This document shows positions 1-12,282 of a DNA stretch of 64,000 bases, piece by piece (position 1 is the first letter of the stretch; the number at the start of each line of letters is the position of its first letter). A program made the position numbers and the translations under genes. Origin of the DNA: Ceratorhiza oryzae-sativae. Its lineage: Eukaryota > Basidiomycota > Agaricomycetes > Cantharellales > Ceratobasidiaceae. Under the pieces are notes generated by a model that ran no database searches, had not been told where the DNA came from, and worked only from the letters and a program-made list of their open reading frames with translations. Location: positions 496,001 to 560,000 of the forward strand of contig JARWMV010000232.1 of assembly GCA_030998015.1 (NCBI GenBank), written 5' to 3'.

Positions 1-1313
1 GGGGTCGCGAAATTTGGCTAGACTGTCTCCCGCAGGGCGGCGAGGGGACGCAAGGCACTGATGTGCTTTAAGATGTACATGTGACCTGGGCTTCACGCTC
101 CTCGGGTGTTGGTTCGCCTGGACCTCGCCGTGATGAGTCGACGGCCAACCCGTCCCTGCGAGCACCTTCGTTTGGTAGATCATTATTGTTACATACATCA
201 AAGCGCTTGCTACTGATGGAGAACGACTTGTATGGTCAACGGGATTCACGGGGAACAATTCCATCCCAGGGCTGACCGAATAAAGTAGTGGTTCAGACAC
301 CACACCGGGACCCTTGAATAAAATGTTAACAGCATACGTCTAGTCCCTCCATGATAGAACAATCTCGGATACAAGTTTTTTTGGCAGGCCATCGTTCAAT
401 GCGGCTCTTTGCTTTCTGTAGAATATATCCTTTGCAAGAGATGTCTTCTCGGCCCCTCAGAATTCAGACGACTCTAGCGCATCAAATAAGATTAGCCCCG
501 TTGGTGGGTTCATGCACCCAAAGCGGCTTTTGGAGGGTGTATAAATTCGGTTGATAGGAAAACGGCTTCCAGGACCACATTATGTGGGTGACCAGTTGTG
601 ACATTGTGACGAAGAGCAAAAACCAGAGGGCTGTTGATATATTGCTTCGGGCGTCTTTGGCAGGATGTACATTTGTACTGTCTACGCAGTTCTTACACCG
701 GAGCGTGCTCATTGGGACAATGCCGCTATACCAAATAATTCAGTACAGGATTGGCCAAGAAGTGTATATGCGTAGAACATGCCAAAAGGAGAGGCCCGAT
801 GTATAATTCGAGGTTTAGTACTTGATCAACCAGAACGCCGCTTCCCTACGCATTTTGTGCTTCCGGGCAGGCTTTATTAGTTGGGCTCGAAACTTTATCA
901 CTGAGTACGAGCAGGTCGGCTATGAGATCGGGAGTTATAAACGGTCATAGACAGGACATAACAACGATTCAGATGTAGTGGCAACCTCGAGGCTACGACA
1001 AGTTGCACAGGGCAACTGGATCAATCGGCGACGCCCAAAGTCCCTGCGCGGTGGGATTCCGACCACAGCAGGTGCAGGCGCGATGGATCCCAGCGCTCGA
1101 CTGGCGCAGGCACGGTGAGGGGAGCCAAGACCTGCTGACTCAGCTGCATTTGGCACGCGGTGGATGTCAGGGTCCATATCGCAACCACATTCGTTCGTTT
1201 GACCACAGCAGCGGTGAGTGCGTCGAGCTCGGTGCAAAGCGCAACGCTCAACACAGCAGGTGCCTAGAGCGGGGACCGAATAGAAATCTGTCGCCCCTCG
1301 CGCTAGTACAATC
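1..1313. other. Left-edge region without a supportable gene
   Basis: Only short overlapping open frames on both strands occur here. None has a recognisable domain or a convincing splice structure. The last 300 bases are probably the promoter and 5' leader of the Sel1-repeat gene that starts at 1314. Confidence 0.5.
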
Positions 1314-3692
1314 ATGGCTGGCCCCCGCCAAGCTCGCCCGCCCCCACCGACTTTTGACCACAACGACGTGTATAGCCCGCTCACGAACCTCGTGCGAAAG
1401 GCCTCGCTCAACCACTCTTCCTCGTCGGGCGGAATACCAACCTACACCTCGCTCGGTCTCAGCAAATCTGCCGGCCAAACCAACGGCCAAACATATACCG
1501 ACGCCCGCCCATCCAACATGCGCTCCATCTCGGACCAGACACATCACTCCGGCTCCGGCTCGCACGCAACACAGAAGAAAGGAGTCCCACCCAGCTTGGT
1601 GCTCGAGAAGGACTATGCACGCCAGAGTCACCGACGCGCTCAGCCGTCTTCTCCCCTGCTCCACACCCGCTTCCGTGCGAGCGTCGCAACTTCCATCGGC
1701 TCCTCATCCGACTTGGACCCCCACGACTCGCAAGAAGTCGAATACCCATTCGGCCCCCACCTTCACAGGAACCAACCACCCTCCGGCTCCGGATCGGATA
1801 GCAACTACACACCGTCCCCTACCGCACACCGTCCATTCGCGTACGTCGTCGACGAGACGCACGCCATACCCAGCCCATCGTCTCAATACTCGGCCGGAGG
1901 GGGCGCAGGTCCGGTGTCGCCCAACCAGCCGTTTCAGTTTGACACGAGGGCTAGCGTGGCGCCAAGTGAGGACGTCCGCCCACCGTTCCAATATGATCCC
2001 CGGGCGTCGTCGGTAACGGCCTCGACGGATGCGCCATTTCAGTGGGACGACCGGGCGTCGAGACTTGGTCTGACGCCTGTCACCGGCAACGCCCGTGCGT
2101 CGAATGCGTCGGGGTATAACCCGCGGGGGACGTGGCGGAGTAGCAACGCGCCGGACCCGGATCCCTTCTCGTTTAGGGACTATGAAAGCCCAAGGGTTGA
2201 GCCCCCTATCGTCGTGGTTCATTCGCCGATGAGCACAATTCAGGACATGGGCGATGAGGATGTGGATGGTGACCAGTTTTTCCTTGGCGATGCCCAAAGC
2301 CGACCGGGTTCGTCCCACACGCAGCATGAAGGAGATCAGGAGGATGTGGGGAGCACGTCCTACGATGATGCGTACGAGTATGTATATGGTGCAATCGAGG
2401 CCGACGACGGACCGGAACCAATGACGGAGCCCCAGTCTGCGACGTCTCAAAACTTTTTCGCGCCTGAACCAGCAGAGCCTCTCAGTGTCGCCCCCGTACC
2501 TGTAAGCACGAGTGCGGGGCGAGCGGCAAGCGCCGTGACTGGTGGAGGGCGGTATAACTACTCCAGACCAATGCGCTCAGGCGTAAACGGGAGCATCAGT
2601 AGCGTCCCTAGCCAGAGCACAGTCCCAGACGAGACCCCTTCTTCTGCTCAGAGCGGATCCAACGCTGGAAGGAGCCCGTTGAGACAGGGGACTGGCCCGC
2701 TGATTTTTCAGAGTGGTGACGAGGACAAGCGCTCTCCCAGTCCTGGCCAATCTCGAGCCAGTCCTTCAACGGACGCTCGATCGCTTACGACAGGCGGCCC
2801 ATCACCCAAGAGCGGCCAATCCCCCCAGTCTCAACATCTCGACAGCCCAGATCCTCAGCGCCCACCCTCACTCTACTCCCAATATTCATTCTACTCTCTT
2901 CCCAACTCCACCCCTCCTGAATCGCCCCATCCGGCGCAGAACCAGCCCCAACAGCCCCCGCTTCGACAGAAACCGTCGGGGAGCATGCTCAATCCAAAAA
3001 CCAAGCCGCCTCCTTCGGCCACCAAAGACAAGACCCCGAGCGCTGCGCAGCAGTACCTGTCACGCGGGATTGCAGCGCACGAGCAAGGCAACCTACGCGA
3101 GTCGGCAAAATACTTTGAGCGGAGCGCGATTGCAGAGGGCGGATGCGGGGTTGGGATGCTCATGTGGGGGCTCAGTCTTCGACACGGCTGGGGCTGCAGA
3201 AAGGACGAACGGAGCGGTTTCAAGTGGCTCCGACGTGCTGCCGAGGCCGCTGTGGCTGACCTTGAGAGCGCACGGAGCGGGGAAGACGCCAAGGCTGTCA
3301 AAAACGAGCTTGTGCTTGCGATATATGAGGTTGGCCAGTGCTTCTTTCACGGTTGGGGAGTTGGTCAAGACAGGCCTATGGCTGTGGTGCGTTTGCTTTA
3401 CTCGCACGCTCTTCGCTATGTATTGACATTCATTGTGTGGTGCAGAGTTACTTTCAGGTAGCGGCACGTCTGGGTGACTGTGACGCCCAGCAAGAACTCG
3501 CGTTTTGTTACTTGAACGGGAAAGGATGTAAAAAGGATATGAAAGAAGCTGCGAGGTGGTACCGCGCCGCTGTAAGTTTAACTCTATTTTTACGTGTATG
3601 CATTCAGTTTACTAATTAGTCATTTGCACTAGGCCGCGCAAGGCGCGAGCACAGTTGGGCTTGCATGGATCTACAAGCCCAAGTATACTTAA
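1314..3692 (+). CDS. Sel1-repeat protein, Nif1/Dsf2-like (cell-cycle regulator family)
   Basis: Spliced product of about 752 aa from exons 1314-3386, 3446-3571 and 3633-3692; both introns are GT-AG (59 and 61 bp). The first ~570 residues are low-complexity, rich in Ser/Pro/Gln and disordered. The C-terminal ~150 residues hold Sel1/TPR-like repeats, for example AAHEQGNLRESAKYFERSA near 3075 and AARLGDCDAQQELAFCYLNG in exon 2. The protein ends GASTVGLAWIYKPKYT. A long disordered front followed by Sel1 repeats and this WIYK-type tail is the layout of fission yeast Nif1 (inhibitor of the Nim1 kinase) and budding yeast Dsf2. Sel1 repeats act as protein-docking scaffolds, so a signalling adaptor role is inferred. 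The start at 1314 opens a long uninterrupted exon with no earlier in-frame alternative of note. Chs4/Skt5 chitin-synthase activators also carry Sel1 repeats but usually end differently. Confidence 0.78.
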
Positions 3693-4449
3693 TATCACCG
3701 ACCAGGCAATCCATTTTAAAATTCGGACACATTTGTTTCGTGCTCTCGTTTCGCTATTTCATCCTTATGCTACTCTCGCTCGTTTGTGGCAGTTTCATGA
3801 CAACCACCGGCGGACATTTTCCTTGCATCGAACTTTCCCCGCTTTGCCCCTCTTTCGTTACTTTATTCTTGTGACATTTGGCATTATTCTTACTCTATTG
3901 GCACCCTCGATCCTCGGCATTTATTTTGGAATAGCTGCATCTTGGCATATGTACATCCCCACGTTATATAGCAATTCCGTCTATTCCGCTCGATGAAATG
4001 ACTGCGATGGTTAATAGTCGCCACACGACCTCACCGCTGCCGAGTCCGCCCGCTTCCCCGCCGACGCTATTCATAGACCGGGTGGGTCAACAGATGGCCC
4101 GTTCACACACGTGACCGCGTCCCACGGCTCTCCGCGGCGTTCTCCACCATCCGGCACACACAGCAGCCCAAGCCGGTTTCGCATTGGCTTGTGATAGAGT
4201 TGTTCGGATCGGCCAAGTGACTCGCGATTGGACGATCTCGCACTGATCCGTTGGCTGAGCTGGAATTGGCGGCAAAAACAGAGTTTGTGGCTAGTCGGTT
4301 TATAGAAACAGATTGAGGGGGTGCACCTAAACGCCGATGGAGATTGGAGCTCGACGTCTGTGTGTCCAGACAAGGCGCGGTTGTTGATGGTGAGTGCGAT
4401 ATGAGATGCTCGTTTGTCCGTGCGATATGAGTGCTAATACAATCGCGGG

Positions 4450-5925
4450 ATGGCGGATGAGCAGGCGCTCATCGTCGCGAAGCAACTACCACCAGATCAT
4501 ACGCCACTTTGTGAGTTTATTGCGGGTTTTGCTTTGTTCTGGACTTTTGTGACCCGAGTGTGTTGGTGGGCTGCTCTTCTAGCGTACGTGATCAAACTGC
4601 GAGATGCTTTTCCGGTATCGACCGGCAGTATTGAGCCCGGTGACCGCTTGGTCGAACGAATCACCGACCTCGAGAAACGGCTGGCCCTCGCGAAAGCAGA
4701 CGAGGCACATGCAAAGCTCGGCAAGTCGACTCCGTGATGGACATTGATTACACAGACGTGCTCAAGCGATGATTAGAGTTGCTGACTTACAAAGCGAGGA
4801 ATCCCCCTGTGGCGTGTGAGAACCAGGTGGTGGCGGGCGCAGTTGGTGGGGTCAAGCGCCCAGGATCACCTTCCAACTCGTCTAAGAAGCCGCCCAAGAA
4901 GAAAAAGAAACAAGCAGAGACCGGGGTTGATGATCGTGTTTGGTTCGAGGAGCGCTTGGGACAGCTGGACGAGGCGCTCCGGGCCATACAGAGATGTGAG
5001 CGTCGCGATGGAGTTATGGGCGCTACGTTGACTGAATGCCTGTTGTTGTTCAACAGCGATTGATCCGGACACGTATCTCAAAAGCATTGGACTCGTTGCA
5101 TCACTGCTCCGACTACGAGGAGCGCCGGTATCAACTATTGAATCGACTGTTGCGCCGCTTCTACAAAGGTGTCTGATAGACGTCTCTCGCCATGTGAGGA
5201 ATGTATGCGCCAACCCGACGTCACCAAGTTCACTTGACTCGCTGAACGCCATGCAAACACTTCTGCCCGAACTTCTGATAACGGTCCATGCACGGGCAAC
5301 CGTACCCGCTGCCGATGCAGACACGGCGGAACTCTCCCGGATACTGGCCCACGAGCTTGTCGAACCTGTCTTGCGCGCATTTCATCCCGCCTCGACCGCG
5401 ATCGCCTCGCGCGCCAATGGGGCCACGCGGGCTCGAACACGACGAGGAAAGCTCAAGCCTGGTGCCCGGGCGGCCAGAGAGGCTGAAGAAGAGTTCGAGG
5501 ACGGGAAGCCGTTTGTGGATATCCGTCCGGGATTGTTAAACTTGGTCTGTCTGGTGGCCAAGTCCCAGGCGATACGAGGTGGCGGTATGGTGTATGCGGT
5601 GTTGCCTATTGCGTGCAACTTGGTCCGGGAGCTCGCTCCAGCTCGGCACCGCCCTGGCGCTCCCGGATCGGGACAAGTCGCGAGGACGGGGCAGCGCGTG
5701 CAGCGCTTCGCGGCGGCAGACACGCTTTGGTACCTCTCGTCCGTGTGTCACGCCACGCTAGAATACACGGCTCCTTTGACACAGGGCGACACTGGGTTGT
5801 TGTCACGTTGTTCTGAAATACTGGTAGCGGTATTGACAGAAGACGGAGACGCGTGTGTGGGCGGGCCGGAGCGCGAAATGCTGTGCGCACTCCTCGAGCG
5901 GATCATGTTGTGCTTCCCGTCGTGA
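4450..5925 (+). CDS. Unrecognised multi-exon protein with basic patch and helical C-terminus
   Basis: No family is recognised. The well-supported part is 4779-4995 joined to 5057-5925 (GTGAG...CAG intron, 61 bp), which reads without a break into a Leu-rich helical region. It includes a Lys-rich nuclear-localisation-like patch (KKPPKKKKKQ near 4890-4915), then FEERLGQLDEALRAIQRSID across the splice. The upstream frame from 4450 looks like its 5' exon. It contains an in-frame GTGAGT...CTTCTAG intron (4511-4582) whose removal deletes a spurious hydrophobic stretch and leaves a coiled-coil-like segment (LVERITDLEKRLALAKADEA). The link from 4733 to 4779 needs one extra base at the donor (CC|GTGATG expected as CCG|GTGATG), so the 5' structure is provisional. 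The first exon may instead be a separate small gene. A nuclear protein is suggested only by the basic patch. Confidence 0.5.
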
Positions 5926-8550
5926 TATGTGATGGGTGATGGGATTCAAGGTGTTTTAGAATGTATGATTACTAGGCTGAGCTTTACGTAGACCTTTGTT
6001 GACTTCGAGTCGGCAGGCGTTCTCGGGCGTACAGACCATATTTGGACTCTTGGACCGTGTGCTGCAAGTGATCATCGGTGAACATGATGCTAAGCGATTG
6101 CTGTGTGACGACTTCCGAGTTCCCAACGCGATGAGGTGCAGACTCAACAAGCGCGTGATGTTTTGCCGGTCCAGCCAATCGGGCGGCAGAACGTCTGTGG
6201 GTGTTTTTACCGGGCTTCCGGCCTTGTACGTACAACCAGACTCAAAATCAAGTCGATTTTCGTTTTCATTTTTCATTTCGAGGTATTCCCGCCCGCCCCT
6301 TGATAGACTCTGTGACAGCCCACGACTAATAATCAACACGCGCACGCCCTTTATTTCTCCACCATGGTATACCAAGTGTTTCACCCGAGCGTATACCCAT
6401 TGGGGGACTTGTGAGGCCACATGCCTCCAGGCTCGACGACGGCACTCTATCAGAAAACGCCTAGTACGCTAGACCATAACGCACGCTTAATCCCCATATT
6501 GTTGTACATCTCAACACCTAATGCCTCCATCCCTGCATCTTGTTATCGGACGGCAAAGGTCTAGGCGATCATGCGACGGCAATCATGCAGCACGCCGAGA
6601 GTCAGGGATAGGTCATTTATGTCTGATGGGGGAGCGTGACTGGGTTCGAGTAACATCATGATTATGCCACACACGCACATAAATGAGCGTTGGCAGAACT
6701 CATGCGTTTGGCGGGAAAGCAACGCCCCAGGTTCGGTGAGAAGAAGATTGGGTATTGGTATACTGCCAAGGATCGAGAGTTCGATATCGAGACAGCTGCC
6801 GGTTAGATAGCAGTTCAATCAAGGAGATATGAACGTGTGGGTGTATGTCATCAGCCGACTAGGCGTGAGACCGAGTGGCTAATGGTCCAGGAACGAGCGC
6901 GTCGTGGGCGGGGGATTCGCGAAGTTTTAGGTATGTAGGCGTCGTTACATGCAAGATTGACCCTTTGCCGGACTGCCCAGCCCTTGCCGAGTGGAGTAAT
7001 TCGGCAATAAACCTTGGGAAATATGTACACTCCACCTGATTGCCGGACAGAAAGGAGAGAGAGGAATCGGGACTGAAGATCCCGTCGAGGGCGTTGAACA
7101 TCTGGCGCCCGAGATAATTCATCAACGTCGAAGACAGGATTCTCCAGGAGCGCGACGAAAGAAAATAGACACGCAAAACGCCAGACGATCCAAACAAAGG
7201 CTGCACGGCAAACGTGTCCAGTTTGGACTCACAGACACGGACAGGGGGAGGGAGGGGCTTGCCTCGTGTTTGTTCGTCGGGCGTGCTTATGCCCAAGAGT
7301 CCATGTTTAATCCGCGGCAACACGTTGTGGATGGCGAGAAGCTGCGCGCTACGGTGGGCAGAGCAATGCACAGCAGAGCACTGACGACGCCTTGTTCACT
7401 CAGTCTAAAAGACGGCGACTGAACAGCTGCACCAGGCAGTCACAGGGTATGACGCAAATCGAACATGCCGGATTTGGGTGCCTGGGGAGTCGAGCACGGC
7501 CAGAATACGTAGAGATATAGTCACTCTACTAAACTCGCCACAACACGAGGCAACGCGTCTGCAACGTGTTGGGGCCAGTCTAGACAGGCGATCGGTCGAG
7601 GGTCGAGCGAGGGCGTGTGGTCTGACTTGCTTTCCAAGGCGCTTGAGCTGGATAGGGGCTATCGGGGGGTCAATCATCTCGGGATGCGACCTAAATAGGG
7701 GGTTGAAGGAATCAAGTGCTGGGTACAATTTCTCCGGTGCTTTTAGAGGAGCACGAGTGATGTTCGCAGGCCGTCTGTCCCCATCGCCCGTGTGGATGGA
7801 ATGGGTTGATGGGTGCGTGTGAGATGAGAGCGGTGTGTGGTGACCTGTGCAGCGCGGAACTCGAGCTCCATGTGACAAAAAAGCAGCCGCCTCGAGCGTG
7901 ACCGAAGCTTGGGATGGATAGTCCTTTGAAACCCAGGAATATAATGCTGTTTCAAGCGAATTTAGCTGGAGAGCAGACTTGCCCCTAAACGAGTGACAAG
8001 CACCCACCGGAACAGGGGCAGTGAAGAAAAAAACAATGGGAAACGAGTTTCGATATCAATACGTCCTTTCGTCATGGCCATATGTTGGCCACCCATTCCA
8101 ACAATGAGCCCGGTCCAAGACAGACCGATGCGGCGCTGCTATTCATCAAGAGCCAATAGCCAGAGGATCTTGCCACCGCTCGGGACTCTCATTGTTGCGT
8201 GTCCCAGATGGGACGTAAATTGCTTTATGAGGTAATTCTGGCGGCTCCGTTTGTCAAGCGGAACAAGTGAGCCACCCGTTCAGGGCGAACAACCATGTGC
8301 AGTGAAACAGCTACTTGAATAACATACTGAGAATTTGAGTAGGCTGAACTAGTACCCTCCGGCAATAGTACGAACACAGAAAGAACACATTCGCCGATAT
8401 ATCAAATAGCGTGACAGGCGCAAGCGCTCCACCTCTCCCAGTCCGGAACGCCCAATACTCCGACTCGCGAAAGAGACAGAGACAGAGCAAACGATCACAG
8501 CGGGCCTTTGAGTACGAAAAACGTGTTTTTGACAATCGGGGCAGGTCTTC
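5926..8550. other. 2.6-kb region without a confident gene
   Basis: Several medium frames lie on the minus strand (6859-7371 and 7405-8007), but they are rich in Ser/Arg/Leu, show no known domain and could not be joined into one convincing spliced protein. The 6859-7371 frame is the most protein-like. The region could contain a divergent minus-strand gene continuing from 8551, or a decayed one. Confidence 0.35.
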
Positions 8551-9080
8551 CTACGAAGCCATGTCTCGGTTCAGCTCAGTATGGTCGAGTATTTCAACGA
8601 TCCTGTCAAATCCAATTTCACAAGCTGCCAGATTCACGTCCCGAACGTGCATATAGGCATCTCAGCCAGCCCCTCCGCGCGATAAGGATCAACGGACCAG
8701 TCACCGGTCATATTTGTCGAATCCACGTGAGATAGATCAAACATGGTTGCGCATGGAACCCCCTCCCGATGGCCGATGAGGAAGGTGGGACAAATTTTCT
8801 CAACAAAGCGGAGAAAAAATTGACCTCTCAGCGATGTAATGTAGATCGGGGGGTCCGGACTATCATTCATATGCATCTTGAGCCATTCTCGCAGGTTGAA
8901 TTCGTGTGTGGATTCATTCTCAGAGAACCATGGCCCGATTAGGTAGCTGTTGGTATCGCAACACAAACACATAAATTGCTTCCACCGCTCGATCGTAAAG
9001 CGTATGCCACGTGGATGGGCTTCTGTCGGGCCGTCCAAGAGTCGAGCGCGCGCGCTGCCCCTATGCTGTACCATGCGCAT
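8551..9080 (-). CDS. Hypothetical protein, partly resolved
   Basis: A minus-strand frame reads with normal protein composition from about 9080 to 8705 (segments such as WKQFMCLCCDTNSYLIGPWF and REWLKMHMNDSPDPPIYITS). It continues, after removal of a 44-bp GTGACT...CTGAG intron (8661-8704), as AYMHVRDVNLAACEIGFDR to a TAG at 8551-8553. The intron is short for this window but keeps the frame. No domain is recognised. Residues before DGPTEAHPRG are less convincing, so the true start may lie in an upstream exon beyond a poly-pyrimidine stretch near 9160. Could be a lineage-specific gene or a fragment of a larger one. Confidence 0.4.
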
Positions 9081-11157
9081 ATACGAGCGCCCAGACGATC
9101 CGGGAGTTTACGACTCGAAACACGTGTTGTGCATGTATTTCTGGCATTCTCCAGTACAAAAAAAAAAAAGTTCACGTGTGTATGCGCGACTGATAGTCTT
9201 TCCCGATCTGAACTCTTGGGATATACCGCCACCTTGCGCCCTGGACCCACTGATACTTGTACTCGTCGCCGACGTCCGACGTGCTCTACAGGGGGTGGTC
9301 GTAGCGAGGGTTCGAGGGCGAGCTGGGGACTCGGTCTGTGTAGATCGATTTCCATCGTTTGTTTGCGGGGACTGAGCACGTCGAGCGGGCCGGTCCAATC
9401 GACGTGGGAGGAGAGCTGCTCAGGTGACCTACCGACGCACCCCGAAAGGCTATTGCCAGAACAGTACCTGGCCCGTCGGGGTGTGGGGTAAGAAGCCGGT
9501 GCTTCGCTGGCGGGGGGAAGGAGAGAAGGTATCTCAGAAAGGGATCGATCCATCGGAAAATCATCGCTTGGGTACGGGGAAATGTATAAAGGCAAAATCA
9601 AGGGTGAATATATCAGCGTTAACCTTCAGTTGGAAGCAGGGGAAATAATATTAGGAATGCGCTGGCTAAATTGTGAGACGCGATCGCACGTTGTGGTTTG
9701 GGAGTTAAGCGACAGTGTGACCTGGGCCGATGGAATTTCAGTGTTGGTCGTGTGGCTCGCTTGCTCCAACGCGCGGAACGTGCTACGGTGTCAGCCTGGC
9801 GCTGCCGTATCCTACCGATCACGCTGCGGTTATAAGTTTGTCGCGGCCACATGTTACATTTTAGACTGAAACGGCTCGGTTGGTGGCTCACCATGTGATT
9901 TCATTTCGCGATTTGACGTCGCCACGGTAGTGTGGGTGGCTGTGGTGTCGGGAGTGTCGGGATGGTCATAGCCGGTTCTCATCACATTGGAGGCATGGGA
10001 GCGTGTACAAAGTGCTCGCCACCATGTGGTCGAATTGGGTGGGCGCGGACATTGCTATTTTTGGAGTGAGGAGCTCCACATGAGGAATCAGACTCTGCGA
10101 GCGATGAAGCTACCCTGGCCGAAATTATTGTCGGAGAAGAAGGGTACTTCGGGCTATCATTTTCTCGACCTGAACGGGAGTGGTGGGCTGGGTCGTGCGG
10201 GACCTGAGGCGCTGCCGAATGAGGGCATAATTTGCACGCTATTATTCCGGCGACAGGTGTGTGGTCATTACTGGACTGGTGTGATTTGCGACAACGACTA
10301 TCATTCGGCGAACTAGGCGGCGGGGGCGTGCTTAACAGGGGAGGCGGCGCTCGGGGTGAAACACGGAGGGGCCGGAACGGGCCGGCGATTCTCCGTCATC
10401 CCTGGCCTAAACACGGAGGGGGGATTCGTCGAGGCTGGAGGTGGAACCCTGGAAATGTCATCTTGGATAGATGTATGTGTGCAACACCGAGGTTGGGCAA
10501 GCTCGGGAGCAGTCTGGGCCTCGTTTAGGAGGTGGGTGGCCACCTTGATTCGATTTGCGGAGTGCAAGTCGCAGATGCGCGTGTGGATGTATGAGCCACG
10601 GGCGGGGCTTGGATGGGGGATAGTTGCGCACACGACGATCGCACCGTCTGGGTCGCTCGTTCGCGTGGCACGGCCGCTTGGGCGTCCGGGCCGACGGACG
10701 AGAATTGATCCCGTGAAGAAAGACCGAAAGCATATATTTCGGACGACCCTGATCCCAGGTTCAGGTGCGGATAGACTTTTAGCACCTGGACGCCACAGGA
10801 TCGCGTCGGTGTCCTAAGCAGCGTGGGCGGCGAGGTGGGTATATGCGCGGGCCGACGGTGGAGAGCAGGCCAGCATGCACGGTGCTCGGGTGGGATGGTG
10901 GGGCGGCGGCGGTGGGCAGGTGAAAGCGGGAGCCAAGCGCGAGGGCGTGACGGTCACGGTGGGTGTGACAGGAGAGAGAAGCGGGGGGGAATTGGCGGTG
11001 CTTCTGTGCACACGCGGAAACCAAATCAAATCGACGCTGCCACAACGGGCCTAGCGCGGATGGGATGGGTGGTTGGCCGTTGGCTATAAGCCCCGTCGTG
11101 CTGCCGGTGTCTGCCCCCACACCCGCTCAGCACCCGCACCCGCCCCCCGCGCCCACC
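9081..11157. other. 2-kb region without a supportable gene
   Basis: Overlapping frames on both strands have biased Arg/Pro/Gly composition and no domain. The 10300-10600 part is G-rich on the plus strand, and AACACGGAGGGG occurs twice (near 10359 and 10411). A TATA-like element (GGCTATAAGCC near 11083) sits about 75 bp before the FYVE-protein start and is probably its core promoter. Confidence 0.4.
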
Positions 11158-12282
11158 ATGTGCCTCTCCGAAGTCCTCGCCCGCCACGCCCACGAGCACC
11201 GCGCCCAGCAGCCTGCAGCACCCCCCGCCCCCTCGTCCGCCTACTCCGACTCGGACCTCAGCGACGACCACGAGTGCTCAGGTGTGTGCTGCGCCACCCA
11301 GCCCCCGCCCCCGCCCGTGCTGACCAGCCCAGACACAGAGTCCAGCTCGAGCCACGGCCCCGCCACCCCCGACGCCGCCGCCCGCCCGCCTCGCCCGGCG
11401 CTCTCGCTCCTCATCACCCAGATCCGGCCCAAGTACCCCGTCCGGCCCAACGAGCGACTCGCGGTGCTCCTGCCCAAGTCCCTCTGGAAGCCAGACAACA
11501 TGGCCGACGAGTGCGACACCTGGACCTGCACCACCCGCTTCACGCTCTTTGAGCGCAGACATGTAAGTCTCCTGCTGCTGCGAGTCGCCCGACACTGGCT
11601 CACCCGTTGCACTTAGCATTGCCGCAAGTGTGGTGGCGTCTTCTGCCAGGCCTGCACGTCCCAGAAGACACTGCTCCTGGACACGGCCACCCTCCCTTTC
11701 TTCTACCCCCCGGCCGACATCTCCCTCGACGAGGGCCCGCTCGGTCCCATGGTCGAGTCGCGTGTATGCGACGACTGCCATGCCCTCATCTATGGGCGCC
11801 CCGTCCCTTCGTCGCTCTCCCACTCGACTCTGTCTGACCTCCCTGCTCTGTGCAACTCGGTCAGCAGCAGCAGCGCCTCGTCCTCGAGCGTCCCCTTCCC
11901 CTCCCGCCCGGCCCTCAGCCGAACGAGCAGCAACCTCTCGTCAGAGCGTGCCCGCGTCCGACGCAACAGCTCCCAACAGCCCCGCTCGTCGTCGTCCTCG
12001 GCCCGCTCTGTCACCTTCAACTCCCACCCTGCCCACCGCCGCACCATTGTCCCGGAGCCACCGGCCCCAGCGGACCTTGGTGTCCTCTCTACCTACCCTC
12101 TGCGACAGCCAAGCGCACAGTGCAAGGCCAACGGTGGAGGCGTCTGGCAGCCGCGTCAGTCTCGATCCTCGCGCGCATACAACCGCATCGACGAGGACGA
12201 GTCGGACAATGAGCACGGTATACATCGTGCCCGCATGATAGTAGACCGAGAAATCAAAGTCTGCAACGTCTGGGACAATTAG
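11158..12282 (+). CDS. FYVE-type zinc-finger protein
   Basis: Exons 11158-11562 and 11617-12282 (54-bp GT-AG intron) encode about 356 aa. The intron falls inside the zinc finger. Spliced, it reads WKPDNMADECDTWTC, then FTLFERRHHCRKCGGVFCQA, then later ESRVCDDCHAL. This gives the cysteine pairs and the R(R/K)HHCRxCG signature of FYVE domains, which bind phosphatidylinositol 3-phosphate on endosomal and vacuolar membranes. The first ~110 residues and the last ~170 are disordered Ser/Pro-rich tails without a VHS, RING or kinase domain, so it is not Vps27, Pib1 or Fab1. Start chosen at 11158 because of the favourable CCACCATG context; an in-frame ATG at 11065 would add 31 Pro-rich residues. Likely a peripheral endosomal adaptor, by inference. 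Confidence 0.82.

Noticed and set aside
1248..2450. Long minus-strand frames opposite the Sel1-repeat gene
   Set aside because: They lie antisense to a well-composed GC-rich exon, are Arg-rich and have no domain; typical mirror frames of biased codon use.
11073..11552. Plus-strand 159-codon frame overlapping the FYVE exon
   Set aside because: Pro/Arg/His-rich shadow of the FYVE gene in another frame.
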